Positions 1 to 12,552 of a stretch of DNA of 64,000 bases are shown in pieces (positions within the stretch are counted from its first letter, which is position 1; each line of letters opens with the position of its first letter). The stretch comes from Gracilaria gracilis (Eukaryota > Rhodophyta > Florideophyceae > Gracilariales > Gracilariaceae). Position numbers and translations under genes: made by a program. The notes under the pieces were generated by a model. The model saw only the letters and a program-made list of their open reading frames with translations. It did not search any database and had not been told where the DNA came from. The stretch lies in NCBI GenBank assembly GCA_030374805.1, contig JARGSG010000197.1, positions 1,339,065 through 1,403,064 on the forward strand, written 5' to 3'.

Positions 1-517
1 CTGTTGTAAGGTTTTGTGGGAAAAGCGCTTGCCCGGTCGCGAATTCTCGAAGTACAAAGTTTCCGTCGATGGCACGGACTGTCCTATATTGGAGCCTACA
101 CCGTTTGACTCAAAGTGGTAAAGTCATAAGCTAAACCGCTCTGGGTTGCGCTACGAAGTCGCTGTGGCAATTGATTCTGGTTTTATAATTTGGTTACATG
201 GCCCTTTTCCGTGCGGTGTGTTAACGGATCTTGTAATCTATCGTATGCGACTTAAAGCGTCATTACAAGAAGAAGAAATGGTTGTGGCTGATGCAGGATA
301 CCCCGATCAGACTACAAGTTTTTTGACTGCTTTGCCTACCTCGAAATATTTTGGGTGGCTCCGCGCTCGATACGAAGCAATCAACAAACGAATCAAACAC
401 TTCCAGTGTTTGTCCAGGCCGTTCAGGCACAATTTGACAAAGCACTGTCTTGCTTTCTATGTTTGCGCTAACGTGACCCGGATTTTGATGGAGACAGAGC
501 CAGTGTTTGCCGCATAG
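1..517 (+). pseudogene. PIF/Harbinger-like DDE transposase, 3' part, broken
   Basis: Reading frame 2 from the window edge resembles the DDE_Tnp_4 (HARBI1-like) catalytic domain. A 'VDGTDCPI' segment holds the first Asp. 'GPFPCG' and 'VVADAGYPD' (second Asp) follow, then 'RYEAINKRIKHF' (the family's R-H/Y-E-x2-N-x-R third acidic site) and 'RPFRHNLTKH'. A TAA at 119-121 interrupts the frame just before 'SHKLN', so the copy is dead as written. The 5' half lies outside the window. The family normally cuts and pastes DNA in the nucleus with a separate Myb-like partner, which is not seen here. Family assignment is from motif spacing only. Confidence 0.7.
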
Positions 518-991
518 GGTTAGCATAGTAAAGCACTTTTGTCAGCTATTGACGTGTCAAAACGAAGATGAAGTCGCTAAAAATCGGGTTTTCCCGCAGC
601 TCTCAACGAGAAAATAACCGACCAAACGAGATGAAACGCAGCAGCACAGAATTTATCCTAATGTAAAGTGCCAGAGACACAGACACTCAAAAATACACCT
701 TAAACGCACCCTCAATAATAATCAAAAAAGTCGAATCAAAATCAGACTTCCAACAAATTTCACCACAATCAACAACTGCACTCAAAAATCTCTGACATCC
801 ACCGTCGCATCTCACAAAACTACCATCTTCTGCCTCGCCGTTGCAGCCCTAGACCTTTCGATGGCAGTCAAACTTTCATGAATCTTGGAATCACAAAAGC
901 TTCATTAAATGACTCAAAAAGTGGTTTGCCAACTGTGCAAAGTTCTCTGAACCCACTGATGCAATCTTTTTCCGAGCCGTCACCCCGGCGT
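518..991. other. No gene seen; probable transposon 3' sequence
   Basis: AC-rich non-coding sequence between two transposase remnants. It probably belongs to the ends of one or both elements, but I could not find paired inverted repeats. Confidence 0.4.
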
Positions 992-1897
992 TTAGCGAAA
1001 AATACTCTGCAATATACTGCAGTGTTTTTTCGCTTCTGTGTCTCTGCTTATTCTTTTTGTGCGCAATCGTGTACTCAAGAAAACGATTATAAGTTCACCA
1101 ACGTGACCCTTGGCAAAGACAATTCCGAGCAACGTGACGTGGTTGACGTTCTTGAAGACAGGGTTTGGCGAGAACGACTTTTCTTCTTTTGCGAAGTATC
1201 GTGGTTTCCCATTACCAGTGCGGGCCTCGCGTACTGGCAAAAAGCCTGTTTCATCTACATTGACAATTTTTGATGGTGGAATGTTGTTGTGGGTAATTAT
1301 TTCTTTTATGGCTGTAATGTGGTGGACCAGTACTTTTGCATTAGTGGCTTTGAAACCTTTAGCGTCCGGGCGGGATGTTTTCTTCAGTATAATTCTGTTG
1401 CAATGGCGTGCCTCGAACGACTCGCAGCATCGGAGCCCCGAACGGCCATTTTTGAACCGGATGCGCTGACGATGATATAAAGGAAGGTATGCGACGATGA
1501 TTTCGACGCAATCCTGGAGGGTTTCTCTGCAAAACTCTCTGCTTCTTTGGCTGTGTTCGAGTAGTACATTGACAATGGAGTTTTCTTCCTCGATGGTGAG
1601 AGAAAGCCTGGGATTTGCGCGGATAACAGGCTCACGGGTAGCCTTGTGGTAATGGTCATGCAGCGTTGACGGAGAAAGGTGACACTCTTCCGCCTCGTTT
1701 CGAAAAGAGTACCCATCATTAACGAGTTTGATACCGTTTTCAATGTACCGCGATGTGCGGTGGTCGGAATTGCGTACCCATTGGTTAATTACTACTAGTG
1801 CCATGGGGCTTGAACTTGGTGGGAACGCCATCAGCTGGTGTTCTCGGTATCGGCTAGTTCCTTTTATTGCAAGGGAGGGAACTACGCTTTGTGTCAT
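992..1897 (-). pseudogene. pogo/CENP-B-type transposase, truncated
   Basis: An ATG-started 301-residue frame. Residues ~45-85 look like a psq-type helix-turn-helix ('SFRNEAEECHLSPSTLHDHY') and ~95-140 like the CENP-B second HTH. 'IVNVDETGF' (~residues 213-221) holds the first Asp of the pogo DDE_1 catalytic domain. The frame then reads 'VNHVTLLGIVFAKG', also typical, but drifts into unrelated residues and stops. The second and third catalytic acids are therefore missing, and intact relatives are roughly 450-550 residues. This points to a frameshift or deletion near 1080. Confidence 0.72.
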
Positions 1898-2818
1898 TGC
1901 TTGAATTGGTAATGACGTGTCTGAAATTCAAGAAGAACGTATTTCTTTACTGGTGGAGAAACGGGACGTGCTGTGAGATTGTCCAGTTTTGATGTCGGAT
2001 GCACGGTAGTTCGCCCGCTTTTTCTAGGTAGTATTGCAAGTGTAATTGTGAAACAATGCCTGAGCATTGCCGGCTCGAAAGCAGATGATTCCTGAGTTTA
2101 GCGTGTGCATATCACAGGCTGGCAGACTTTGGTGGCTTGTTTACGAGTGGTAAGGAAAAAGAAGGAAACAACGGCTTGTATTTCTTTAACGCTGGGACCT
2201 CAAAACCGATTTGAAGCACTTTTATTTGTATTTCTATGTTTAAAGAAGGCCTTTTTGAACGTCAGTTACCTGTTCAATCGATGAGATGCTCACAAAGTAC
2301 ATATACTGCAGAGTGTCTGGTCCGTTGGGCACCTGTTCTCCAATACTTGACACCCCATCTTTTTCAAAACTAGCGATAATGTGAGGAAAATGGGCGTCTC
2401 AGGCAACCTGAACTAGAAAAGAGCTAAAACACAGGGCCGAAAAGGAAGCGTTTGAAGGCAGTTGAACTCCTGCTTCTTGAACAAACAGACCCTACAAAGA
2501 GTAGTATACAGCGTCATGCCATTTGTAGAGCATTACCCGCCACAAAGTTTGGGGTAAGTCACTTCGGTAAACAGCCGATACATAGGTTCATCCAAAACCA
2601 GAAAGACCATACATGCAACTAGCACTTTTTATACCTTAAACAAGAACCCCTTGCAGTCCAATAGTCAAGACCTGCACAAAAGTCGCGCACTCTCAGCAGT
2701 AGCGCTCGAAAACACCGTTACAAACCAGTAAAAAAATACTGCCAAGTTCCCGCCTTCCACGCCGATACAGCCTCAGTAGCGTTGAGAATCCTATCATATG
2801 AACACTTCCTTTTTTTAA
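1898..2818. other. No gene seen
   Basis: About 920 bases without a convincing frame on either strand, lying between two pogo-like remnants. No clear direct or inverted repeat boundary was found by eye. Confidence 0.4.
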
Positions 2819-4507
2819 TCGATCACTCGCAAACGATTTTATCGCAAATTTGCACTAATATCGAAAGTATGGTCTTTTCGCAAAGCTTCAAAGCGTGTTG
2901 GTGTTGCAACATCTTCACTACACTACCAAGATTTCTATAATGTTCAGGATAAAGACGAGTTACAATCACGAACTGCGATAACAAAAGAAGAAGAAGATAA
3001 TGTATTAGAGGTTCTCCGTCACTATGCAGAGCATTGTCGGCCACTTACCAGGAAAGACCTCGTAGATGTTGTTTCGATGATGGGGAAAACCTTCCCACGG
3101 GAGCAAAGACTTCGGCTCCCATTCAAAAATGAGATTCCAGGGGATGAATTTTGTTGCGGTTTTGAACCATGGCACAATGATGAAATTTTCTTCTGTTCAC
3201 AGCGCAAGGAGGACGCTGCGAGGTATCGTGCTTGTAACGCGGTGGTGCTAGTGCGCCATTTCGCCAAATGGGAGCGCATAATAACCGAGCACGACATAGA
3301 TGACAAACGAATTGTGAATGCCGATGAGACCGATATGTCGGCATGGAAACCAGCTGGTGGACGACGCATGAAAAGCTACTCCACAAGATCCCATAAGCTA
3401 CTCATCGGCAAAGCCTCCTTTCAGAAAGTCAACAGAATCACCCTTCTGGCTGCCTTGCCCCGCAACGGAGATTGTGTGAGGCCTCTCTTTGTGTTCCAGG
3501 GCGCGACGTTGAGAGTGAGGCGATACCAACACCGGTACGATCCAACGAAAGAGTAATCGGAATGTATATCTGAATGTTTGCCAGGCGGAGCATTGGTCAT
3601 TGCCCAAAAAGAAGTCGCTGCTGTGCACTCGAGTATATTCCGCGAATCGGCGGAAGCATTTATCGTCGACACCGCAGATCTGCGCTCCAATGATAAAAAA
3701 CAGCTCCTTATTTATGGTGGGTACCGATTTCATCTTTCCATTCCAGTCCTCGAGTCATTTAGAAGTGCAGGAATAATTTCGTATGCCCTACCGTCCCACA
3801 CTAGTGGAACTACTCAGCCTCTTGACATATCTCTCCTCTCTCCATTCAAAACAAGATTCACGAGGCACACTCAAAAGGCGGTGCGAAGCATGGCTTCACA
3901 CCACATTTTCAATGTATTTGATTTCTGTCGCATTCTCACCAAAGCCTACGAAGCATCTTTTACATCCTTCAACATTACGGCGGGGTTCAAGAAGGCGGGT
4001 ATTATCCCACTAGACGAGTACACACTGTTTGCCCAGGCGCGCCCACTAAGCCGTAAAGAGCCAAACCGCATCGCATCTGCGGCTGAAATGATAAAGATGT
4101 TAGATGAGAAGCGCCGTCAGCAAACCAAAGAACTATTGAGAGACTTACAAGTGCAACACACCGGCTTCCTTGACACAAATTGCGGCGCTGTCGTTACTTC
4201 TGACGCGGCAATAACGATGCCTCGATTACAGCATGAGCAGAAGTGTCGAAAGGCAGCCGAATTAGGCGAGAAAGAACGCGTAGCTCAAGAGAAAGAAAAT
4301 GAAGAGCGCAAAAAAAGAGAATCTTGTCGTGCGTTTGAGATCCATCTGGCACGAGCGAGGGTAAAGCTCTACGATGAACCGATTGTTTCTGTGCGTCCAT
4401 TACGGGCGAGTGCGGAGGTTGCCAAAGCCCGCTTTCGACTAGAGCACGAAGCGCGAGTGGATTCGTTTAAATTGGGTGCTCCACACCCGCCACCCAAGAG
4501 CAGCTGA
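2819..4507 (+). pseudogene. pogo/CENP-B-type transposase, nearly full length, dead
   Basis: One frame (frame 2) runs from just after a TAA at 2816-2818 to a TGA at 4505-4507. It is broken only by TAA 3554-3556 and has no ATG at its 5' end. In order it shows a psq HTH ('SFRKASKRVGVATSSLH', ~2870-2920), a CENP-B HTH-like segment, and 'VNADETDM' with the first catalytic Asp (~3318). The second catalytic motif is at ~3704-3735 and 'TTQPLDISLLSPFK' at ~3815. A long charged tail (~4080-4500) is rich in Lys/Glu. The residue aligned with the second catalytic Asp is Gly ('IYGGYRFHLS'), so the protein would be inactive even without the stop. It is a different lineage from the copy at 992-1897. Confidence 0.75.
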
Positions 4508-4583
4508 AAAGATGGAAGCACTTGATTTCAAGACAGAATCTTTGAACCGCACACTTGTTCGATTTATTCATTATTATTGGCCC

Positions 4584-4925
4584 TTACATTTCAGTAAATG
4601 CGTTTTGTCCAACTTTTGTTGTTAAGTTCGTGCGGTTTTGTGATGGCTGTCCAACTCCGCAATTATTAGTCTGCGGTGTTGTTACTACGCTGACCCACCC
4701 ATAGTCGTCTTGGAGGTCGGTAGAGAGTCCAGTGGTCTCATCGCATAACCAAACTTCGGGTTGAAAACACATCGCGTCCCGGAACTGTCCCAAAAAGAAC
4801 TCCAAAGTGTCCAACTTTGAGGTGGGGTGGTAGCACAAAAGTCTTTGACTGTAAAAGCAGTTTTCACTTATCATATAGACAATTCTGGAGGATGAGAGAA
4901 ATACCGAAAACAGGAAACTCAGCAT
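4584..4925 (-). pseudogene. Possible Tc1/IS630-type DDE fragment
   Basis: An open frame contains 'EVWLCDETTG' followed ~12 residues later by 'YGWVSV'. This resembles the first-Asp block of DDE_3 (Tc1/IS630) transposases, where a hydrophobic-DE-x-G motif precedes a YGW/YGR motif. Nothing else of the domain is recognisable downstream, so the match is weak and could be chance. Confidence 0.3.
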
Positions 4926-6412
4926 TTGTTTTATACACCATATATGTTAGCTTCAAAACACTAATCGTAATATAGCCTATGTAGCTTTTGGAAAACATTA
5001 AAATGGTTTGTTTCGCTCCTCACAGAACATATTCTCAGCAACATAAGCCACTAATAAAATTCTATTGGTATCCTTACAAAAACCTGTAGGCTTTATTGGA
5101 TATGTGCAACAAACTATTTCAATTGTACGCAATGGTTGTTTTTTTGGAACAAAAGTATAGCCCTGTTCGTCACAAAACCTCGATTACACTTCAAAACCCA
5201 AATTTTAAGCTTAAAACGTTTCCTTTTCTTTGGCTTTTACATATGTCAAAAATGCTAGAATGAAAGCAAAGATATAGATAAAATAATATGAGCACCTACA
5301 GCATTCAGCTAAAAACAGTCTTTCAATCTTTTCCGGTTGCCAAATAATTCTTCCGTCGACGTATATCACCTTTATAATATCTATCGAGTAGGTACCCTAT
5401 CTAATAGACCTCATTTGTTTTCTTTTTTGCCGATAGAAAACAGTTCAATGGTGTCACCGCCAATTTGAACGAGAGATCATTAAGCAACAAATTGCTTTTC
5501 TCTACTATTTCCGATAAAGCTACACCACTATTATGAATTTTGAACCTTTTTACGTCCAATCTGTTCAAAAATCTTTCACCATCAGTGCTTCCTGATTTGT
5601 AAAACTGAACTAAATGTTCTAAAATATTGTAAGCCTCAACGCGTTTAAAACCATTCGAAACTATTTAGAAAATATCTTTTCAATTCAACCACACGACCTT
5701 CAATGCACAAAAGACGTAATTAGACAAAAAGTTTTTGAAAATGATCAGCTTCATCTGAGTGGGATCGAAAACGTTAAACTGTTTTAGAGCTGCTTTACAA
5801 TTCTAAACGGGGTGTCACCCCAGTTCTTTGTGTAATCGGCTACCAGGAAGCGCAGCAACATCTTATTTGCATACCTAGTGCTCACTCGCCATAACAAATA
5901 CCACAACATAAAGCGAAACTAGTTTGGCCCGCTTCAATTGTTAACATGAATATCTAGATGGCAATGATGCTCCGTCGCTAATCCCCGCCGAAGGTGCCTC
6001 TTTATTGCGTCATAAAGCATGGAAGCAATCTCGCTGCAGGTCTTAAAATTGGACCAGTGGCATTCTGGCAGACCGTAAAAAAACAACAACCTCTGCTGCT
6101 CCTATGAACTCTAAATATGTCAAACTTGAGCCCAGTTATAAAATGAAGGTGCCTGGGCTGACGTAGAGAATGCGGCAGCAAGACTTTCTCAGCAAAGTCA
6201 AATATCAAATGAAACAGACGGGAAGATGGATTTTGCTTTGTCTAGCACAATATTTGTAGCTCAACGCTATTTGCGGTACTTAGCTTTTTTCACGGTTTAT
6301 ATATACCTCATCGGCGGTGATAATACCTGGCTCCATATATGAAGAGATATTGGACACTTCGTACAGGATGGTGGCATCCAAACTGGACCTTGGCACCTTT
6401 AGCACAAATAAT
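4926..6412. other. No gene seen; AT-rich decayed sequence
   Basis: About 1.5 kb of AT-rich sequence with no frame that looks conserved and no repeat boundaries I could define. It is probably old transposon debris. Confidence 0.4.
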
Positions 6413-6600
6413 ACAAGTATGCGTGTGCATGGCACACTTCGTAGGAAAATTTCTAGATATAACTTTCTTTTTTTAGTGCACGACCTTACAATCGAATGGC
6501 TGGCGCCATAGTATATGACTTCGTGATTTCGGACCATCCCGGGCAAGTAAACGGAAACAAGCGAGTGTTCGGCCCTGACTCAGGAACCCCTGGTATCTTT
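6413..6600 (+). repeat. Fragment of a Gypsy-family LTR
   Basis: It aligns by eye with 11712-11905: shared blocks include the 'ccatagtatatgact' stretch, 'gaccatcccg', and a final 'gttcgg...aggaacccctggta'. The last block also occurs in the LTRs at 16598-17417, 22381-23195 and ~59.4-60.1 kb. No internal retrotransposon region is attached, so this is an isolated LTR piece. Confidence 0.65.
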
Positions 6601-7206
6601 CAAAAAAGGTCAAATATGGACAAACATTTGAAATCTTTACGTATCTCATAAACGGTTGAAAAACACCCTCCAAACACGCGCGCAATCGATTTGGCGTCGT
6701 CTGTTACGTCCAGAACCAGTCCCACGACCATGTCGCCATTCATGTTGCCGCTGAAGACTCTCAACGGTAACCATGGTTCTTAGCCAGCAACACCGCTGAC
6801 CGAGGTTAATTCTGGAATCGAACTAAAGCCTACCGCAGAGCGCACCACATAGGTCACGAGTTCTGCACTCACTTCAACAGAGATACTACTATTCAGTCGA
6901 GATCTTACTACAACATTGCGTGCTCGCTTCTTCATCAACTGGCGAGCTCCCCGAATGCAGTCCCTCACGACACGGTTAGAAAACTGCTTCCTCTGCTTTT
7001 CAATGCGTTTCCTACACAGCTGTTCTTATTTTCTCGTAAGCGCTTCCTTGCGCTCTTGTTTTTTTCATCTTCTGATGCCTCTGCTTTTCAGCGGCTTGTT
7101 TTGCTTGTTCTTCTTTCTTCCTATTTTCTTGGACATTCCTTTCTTTCTCCGCCAACATTTTTGCTACAGTTTTGTGCTCGGCTGTGGCACCACAATCTAA
7201 TTGAAC
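6601..7206. other. No gene seen
   Basis: Non-coding on inspection. It lies downstream (on the - strand) of the transposase ending at 7207 and may be its 3' flank. Confidence 0.35.
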
Positions 7207-9081
7207 TCACTTTTGTTTCTTGTGCTGCTCACCACCTTCTACATCTTTATCAGACTTGACAGGAGCACTCGCTCCCATAACGATGCTATAGGCAGTTGTA
7301 GCATTCTGCATGAGATTGGTTACGTGCTTGGCTTTGAACTCAGGGCTCGCTTGGGTAGCGATTATAGCTGCAGCTCTAGAGACAACCTGCTTATCGGTAT
7401 GGCGCTTACGCACAGAAGGGATTCTTGTGGCTACCGTTGTTAGAATATGTGTTTCGACATGGCTCTTGGGTGCCTCTTTTTTCTTAAAGCGGTCAGGAAA
7501 TGCCAGATTAAGGAGGTAAATTCCAGTACCTGCAAACGGGTTCTTGGTGTTTGTCACAGTAATGGAGCGATGTGCATGAACGGCACATACTAAATTGAAC
7601 TGCGGAGTTCTTGTGTCCGGAATCACTGTCTTGTGGAACTGGTCTCGTATAAAGCGTATCCCCTCCTTGAAAGTTTTGTTTATTCTTCTGTCATATGGTT
7701 GAAAAAAATGAGAAGTGTTAGCAGGCTTGACAAAAGGCAAACAGTTCTGTTTCTCACACTCTTCGACCCACCCGAAACCTTTGCGGAATGAATGACCGTC
7801 GAGTGTGAGAAGATACGATTGTTGTTCCGGTACGTGCTTTCTCACGAACGTATTAAGATGCTTCATGAATGCATGCAGAGTCTGATGGTTCATTGACCCA
7901 TTCTCAGCGAGCTTGATACCAGATCCCTGTGGAAGCCAGTCAGGCTTACAATACCTTTCGCAAACCGTTGGACTGTCTTGGTATGCGTCAGAGAGCGGTT
8001 GGACACAGCCAGACATTGCAAATTTTGCAGCAATAATATAGAAATGCGGTGCCTTTGATCCAGGAGCCGAGCACACGATTATTGCAGTTAAATGCCTGTT
8101 TATGCCATTCACCTTCTGCTGCACACGAGAAACCCCCTGTTTTGACTTCTTTGGACCATATGCTTTCGTTGCTTTGCCCAATGTCGCATCAACTGCTCTT
8201 TCGTCCATGTTCCATACTCGATTGGGGTCAAAATATATACTTTTTACTAACCGAATATAATAAAAACATGTCATGGCATTGGTTGCATCTGATGATAGGC
8301 CTGGTTGGAGGAGAGGGATTCCATCAAACGATGCCGTTAGGTCTTTTCGGAGTCGTCACAGCGAACAATTGTCTTACCGAACCTTCTATCCGAAACATAA
8401 TACGAAGCTAAAAGGGAAGAATTACGAACACATCAAGACATTTTTTGACGTGTTACAAAAAACCTCGATAATGAGTATGATGGTCTACTCCAAGACATGC
8501 TTTAGAGTTTCATTATGAACGGCAAACCCAAGCTCTGCTGCCTCCATTATGCGGTTGACAATCAACAACGGCTGCGAATCCAACCGATGCTTCCCTTCTG
8601 CAGTGCCTTGTTGTATTATTGCCATCCGAATGCTAACGCCTTCGCTTTCGCTTACGTGTTTGTGCCCGTTGTGTCACTCCATCAATTTGTTTGCCTTGCC
8701 GCGTGGTGACGACAGAGCCAGTTGCGTGGCGCGGACAGTGTTACTTCTGCTACTCTCTTCTATCGCTGCGAGGCTCTGCGCCGACGTGATCGTATCCGCT
8801 CTCACACACTTTGGGTGGCGCAGACAACGCCCAATCATGCTGTCAAAATGACGTTGTGTATTGGCTGTTATGGAGGTCGAACTTGTATCGCCATTCTCAA
8901 TTTCTGCTTGGTGGGTTGCAGTTAGCAACAGTTTCCGACTTATAGTTGGAGCTTCGGCATCGCCAGGTTCAGGTTCAGGTTGGCTGTCTAGTGCAGTCTG
9001 AATGTACTCCAGATCTTCCGCAATGAGATCTTCCAGGTCAATTCCCCTGTCATCAATGTAAGTAAATAGATTCAAGCGCAC
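7207..9081 (-). pseudogene. pogo-like transposase, third lineage, 5' half scrambled
   Basis: The 3' part is a clean 355-residue frame (8274 to 7207). It has all three positions of a pogo-type catalytic domain: 'VWNMDERAV' (first Asp), 'LTLDGHSFRKGFGW' (second Asp) and 'HFFQPYDRRINKTFKEG' (third Asp), with a Lys-rich tail. The 5' part (9081 to ~8275) keeps helix-turn-helix-like sequence ('IVNRIMEAAELGFAVHNETLKHVL') but needs at least two frame changes and has a TGA near 8669 and a TAG near 8490. The catalytic half therefore looks much better preserved than the DNA-binding half. The 'GHSFRKGFGW' signature separates it from the other two pogo copies. Confidence 0.72.
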
Positions 9082-9472
9082 AAGCGGAGACGCAGAGCTG
9101 TGCTTAGTGATGTAGAGGCTGTAGAGGGAGGCGAAAAGAAAGAATTGTCGTTTTCTCCGTCTCCCCGTCCGTTTTAGAAAATGACTGTTATGGAAACACT
9201 AAGAAGTTTTTCAGACGCTTCAGTACTTCTAGTGGTCCGTTTATTTCGCTATTGAACTTGTTTCGAATCTCAGATTGAGCTGAATAAAGCTGTGTGCCTA
9301 TCTCGTGATTTTTGTTTTGAGCCATTCCGACTGATTGAAATGGTTTGTTGCACACATGTAAAAAATTTAAGGTTTTCTGCAACTTTTCTCAAGTCCCCAA
9401 CGAGGTTTATTTCCAAGTTCAATCTCGTTTCAAACTAGGTTCGTGATTTATATTAGTTCTTTATTCAATTTA

Positions 9473-9945
9473 TTAGAAATACAATACATCATCCATGAAG
9501 AACCTGTTGAGGTGTCCATATTTGTCACTTCCATTTATGCTAATAAGTAGTAGAGCGAAGCGATTTTTAATCGCATTGCAATCGATGGACGCTGCCGGAA
9601 CAACACAAAAACGGTCGTAGACCCCCATCCAATTATCTAAGCACCAGACAACAAACTGTAGGCCTCTGTCCCCGTTTGTTCGACAGCAGACGACTTTGTT
9701 CTTAGGGTTCTTCGATTGTAGTTTAATCAAATTCTGGTAACCTTCAGACCTTGTTTTTCCTTCGGGAAGCGAGATTCTATCATATTATTCCGAGGCTTCC
9801 GGAACATACGGCTATTCACTGTGACGTTGTATTTGCGCTCAATATGCTTCAAAACGACGTCATGCTGAAGATGTAGTTCGCTGTGTAGATGATGAGACTC
9901 TCGCTCCATGTGGGGCGATAGCTTTCGTTGCATTGGATTCGCCAC
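9473..9945 (-). pseudogene. MULE-type transposase core, fragment
   Basis: Two overlapping frames (9945-9727 and 9730-9473) read as one protein with a frameshift near 9728. The first resembles the pre-core of Mutator-like transposases ('LKHIERKYNVTVNSRMF'). The second has 'VVWCLDNWMGVYDRFCVVPAA' (split here by a residue change where MULEs carry the first Asp), then 'IKNRFALLLISINGSDKYG', typical of the TN-x-F-x-x-PLL-x-x-x-x-x-D segment. The rest of the core is absent. Bases 9082-9472, upstream on the genome, show no gene. Confidence 0.5.
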
Positions 9946-10347
9946 AGAATGGCTATTGTCAGCCCTTCAGAAGTCAGAAAGGAACACATACTCTTGAGAA
10001 CCACTTTGACAGAAACGCACGCATGTAACCTTGAAGCTGTATTTACATTTACACTGCTCATCATACATGCGGATGCACTTCAAATAGCTGCGTTGTGGGA
10101 CCCCTTTCCCATTGTGATCGGCACCATACTTGGAGTCATGTATAGAAAGCTTAAAACCAAATTAGCTACCAATATATTGTAATTTTGCAGTACTTATGGG
10201 CTTTCGTGGGTTCCAACTGCTCGATATAGGCTAGGAAACTTTAACGTACCATTTGCTAAGTTGGACGTTCTTTCACCAATCCTGAGCTCTCACCCAGTCT
10301 CGTGTGCTCTAAATCTCAGTCGCAAGGTGACGAACGTTCGGATTCTT

Positions 10348-10592
10348 CCAGGCAAACTTTCCGTCATTGACATCTCAATATATTTTCAGCATGTCAGGCT
10401 TTTTACTTAAATGTTCAAGGCATTTTCAACGAATCAATTTTTTCAAGAAAAATGAAGTCATTATATCTTCATTGGCTTTGGATGCAATGAAAAATTAATG
10501 ACTTTGGACTTGTTTCAATGAGCGAAAAAGGACGAACAAGTGAAAATCTAACGAATACCGATTGGAATTTGATTGCACGAGTTTTCGCTGGG
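10348..10592 (+). repeat. Left terminal inverted repeat of the MULE-like element
   Basis: Starts at 'ccaggcaaactttccgtc' and ends at 'gttttcgctggg'. The reverse complement of 12553-12798 matches across the whole length with small indels (for example one extra A near the outer end). Confidence 0.8.
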
Positions 10593-11224
10593 CCTTGGTC
10601 TATATCTAATGCAGTGTGGCCTAGGACCCCGACTGAGTGGTCTTCCCTTCCCTTCTCGGCCATTCCTGTCTATTCTATACCCCCTTCAGAGTGGTCAAGT
10701 CCCTCTTTCACCTTCACTTCCGTCTGTCCAAGACCGAGTTTAGAGCATTCGGACTGCCTCTTTCCGAAAATTGGTTCCAAAGCGGTCTTTCAAACGAATG
10801 TAAGTGTATGGGGGATCCTCAGTCGACTTTTTACGGTTTCAGTATCTCGAAAATATGGAACGGGAGCCACGGAGGAGGGTTTGGTCTGTATGGTACTTGT
10901 TAGAGCTTTGTCATACGCTGTACCCGGGATTTGAAAGGACTCAACCTACCTTTCGTCATTTGGCGCTAACTTGGGGCTTCACGAGAGCTGATATATGAAC
11001 GACGGAACTATCAGCCGACGGCGTTCTCAATGACATATTTACAGTATCCACAGCTCCATCATATTTCTTTTCCCAACGACCTGCTTCTCCTCTAACAGAA
11101 CAGCCCACACTACCATCGTCTTCTACATTAATCACCTTGCTATAACCAATTGTACGGCTCGCTTCTCTCTGGGTGCCCATACAGACGCTGTCTCTGCGGT
11201 TAAGCGTTGAGGTAACCAGCCAGT
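10593..11224. other. Interior of the MULE-like element, no recognised product
   Basis: Contains short open frames on both strands but none I recognise. Bases 10956-11261 on the - strand may continue the frame of the zinc-domain fragment in decayed form. Confidence 0.35.
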
Positions 11225-11713
11225 TCAACGAACTAAAAGGGTGAGTGGCGTGCGCTGGCATAAATAACTCCTCGTCAGAATTGCGTACAATCTCTCGACC
11301 GGTTGCTCCTTATTTTCTTTCGCTGGAAGAAAGTGAATCAACGGAATGTGGAGGGTGAATGGAAATTTCTTCTGTATGGTCGCCCTAACCGCCTCTTCGT
11401 GTTTAGACTTGCACTTTTCACCACTCCAATCCATATCAAGAGGCTCGTGGTTATGAATGTCACACCGAGACAGTAGCCACCATTTTTCATTACGAAGAGC
11501 CTTGGCCATGTAATCCGCCCAGCATACCCACCTCGGCGGCTTCTGTTTGTATTTCAAACAATATAGTCGAACATTTAGACCCCATTCTCGGAAGCGTGTA
11601 ACCGGATTGCAGAACGGCACACCGTACTCGTACAGATCAACGCCATTCCCGTTGATGGCATCCCAATTGGACCTTCGCCTTTTTGTCAGGGTGAGAAAAT
11701 ACAGGTAGTACAC
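11225..11713 (-). pseudogene. FAR1/WRKY-GCM1-like zinc domain of a MULE transposase, fragment
   Basis: A 162-residue open frame. Around residues 60-100 it has a Cys, a 'WVCWADYMAKAL' stretch, then 'WWLLSRCDIHNHEPLD'. The C...C-x-x-H-N-H pattern is that of the FAR1/FLYWCH/WRKY-GCM1 zinc clusters that bind MULE ends. The catalytic core is not next to it. The first codon is not a convincing start. Function is inferred from the motif and from its place between long inverted repeats. Confidence 0.5.
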
Positions 11714-12339
11714 GTTTGCGTGCGCATGGCACCTTTCGTGGGGAATTTTCTGGATACAATTTACTTTATTTAGTGCACGATCTTATAATGGGGTGGCCGA
11801 CGCCATAGTATATGACTTGATGATCTCAGACCATCCCGGTCAAGTAGAAGCTCACAAGCAATTGTTCGGCTTTGAATCAAGAACCCCTGGTACTCGATAG
11901 AATGCTCGCGGAGAGACGACTCCTTGCGTAGGACTAGTCTCCTAGCTCATGTGGCTTCAGCACGTCCACCGTCTGTTTTTCTTTCTAACCACGTGTTTGT
12001 TTGTGTTCTTCGCCCCTATTGTACAAGTATCGCTCTCCCGCAGACCGGTGTCACCCTTTTTGTCCTGTCATGGCCTTGATCGTGGCATTGCCATTCGCGA
12101 CCCCTGTTCCAACTACCGTGTGCCCCGGTCTTACTTCTGTGGCGTCATCACCTATTTCGTCGCCGTATACTTTTGACTTCTTGGTTTCTACGCCTGTTCG
12201 CTCGTCGAGACGGTGGGTCCCTGTCTTATACCCGGCTCTCACACTCACCACAGAGGGCTCTGTTTTCCGCGCTGCTCTCTATGGAGAAAGGCTCTGAATA
12301 TCTTCGTGTGACTACTCCCAGTCAAAATGTTGCTCCACA
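11712..12339 (+). repeat. Gypsy-family LTR inside the MULE-like element
   Basis: Shares with other LTRs in the window the 'gttcgg...aagaacccctggta' block, the 'gtcgagacggtgggtcc' block and the terminal 'ctccaca'. It is followed by 'at' and then 'tggtaccctttggaag' at 12342, where other copies have a primer-binding site beginning TGG. The 3' edge (CCACA) is well set; the 5' edge is approximate. No gag or pol follows, so it is an orphan LTR plus a short leader. Confidence 0.65.
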
Positions 12340-12552
12340 ATTGGTACCCTTTGGAAGCAAACAGTTCGCAAACATATCGTGGCAGATCCACCACACGTCG
12401 GCGATCGCTGCCAGATCTTTGTTTTCAAACAGAACCTACATCTTTTCCATCGCCAACAACTTGAGTAGAACAATTTAGTTTATCTTCAGGACCTTTTTCG
12501 TTCACGCTGAGCGTCCTGCGTTCTTCCTTTCCTTTCAAATTGCGAGCAAGAT

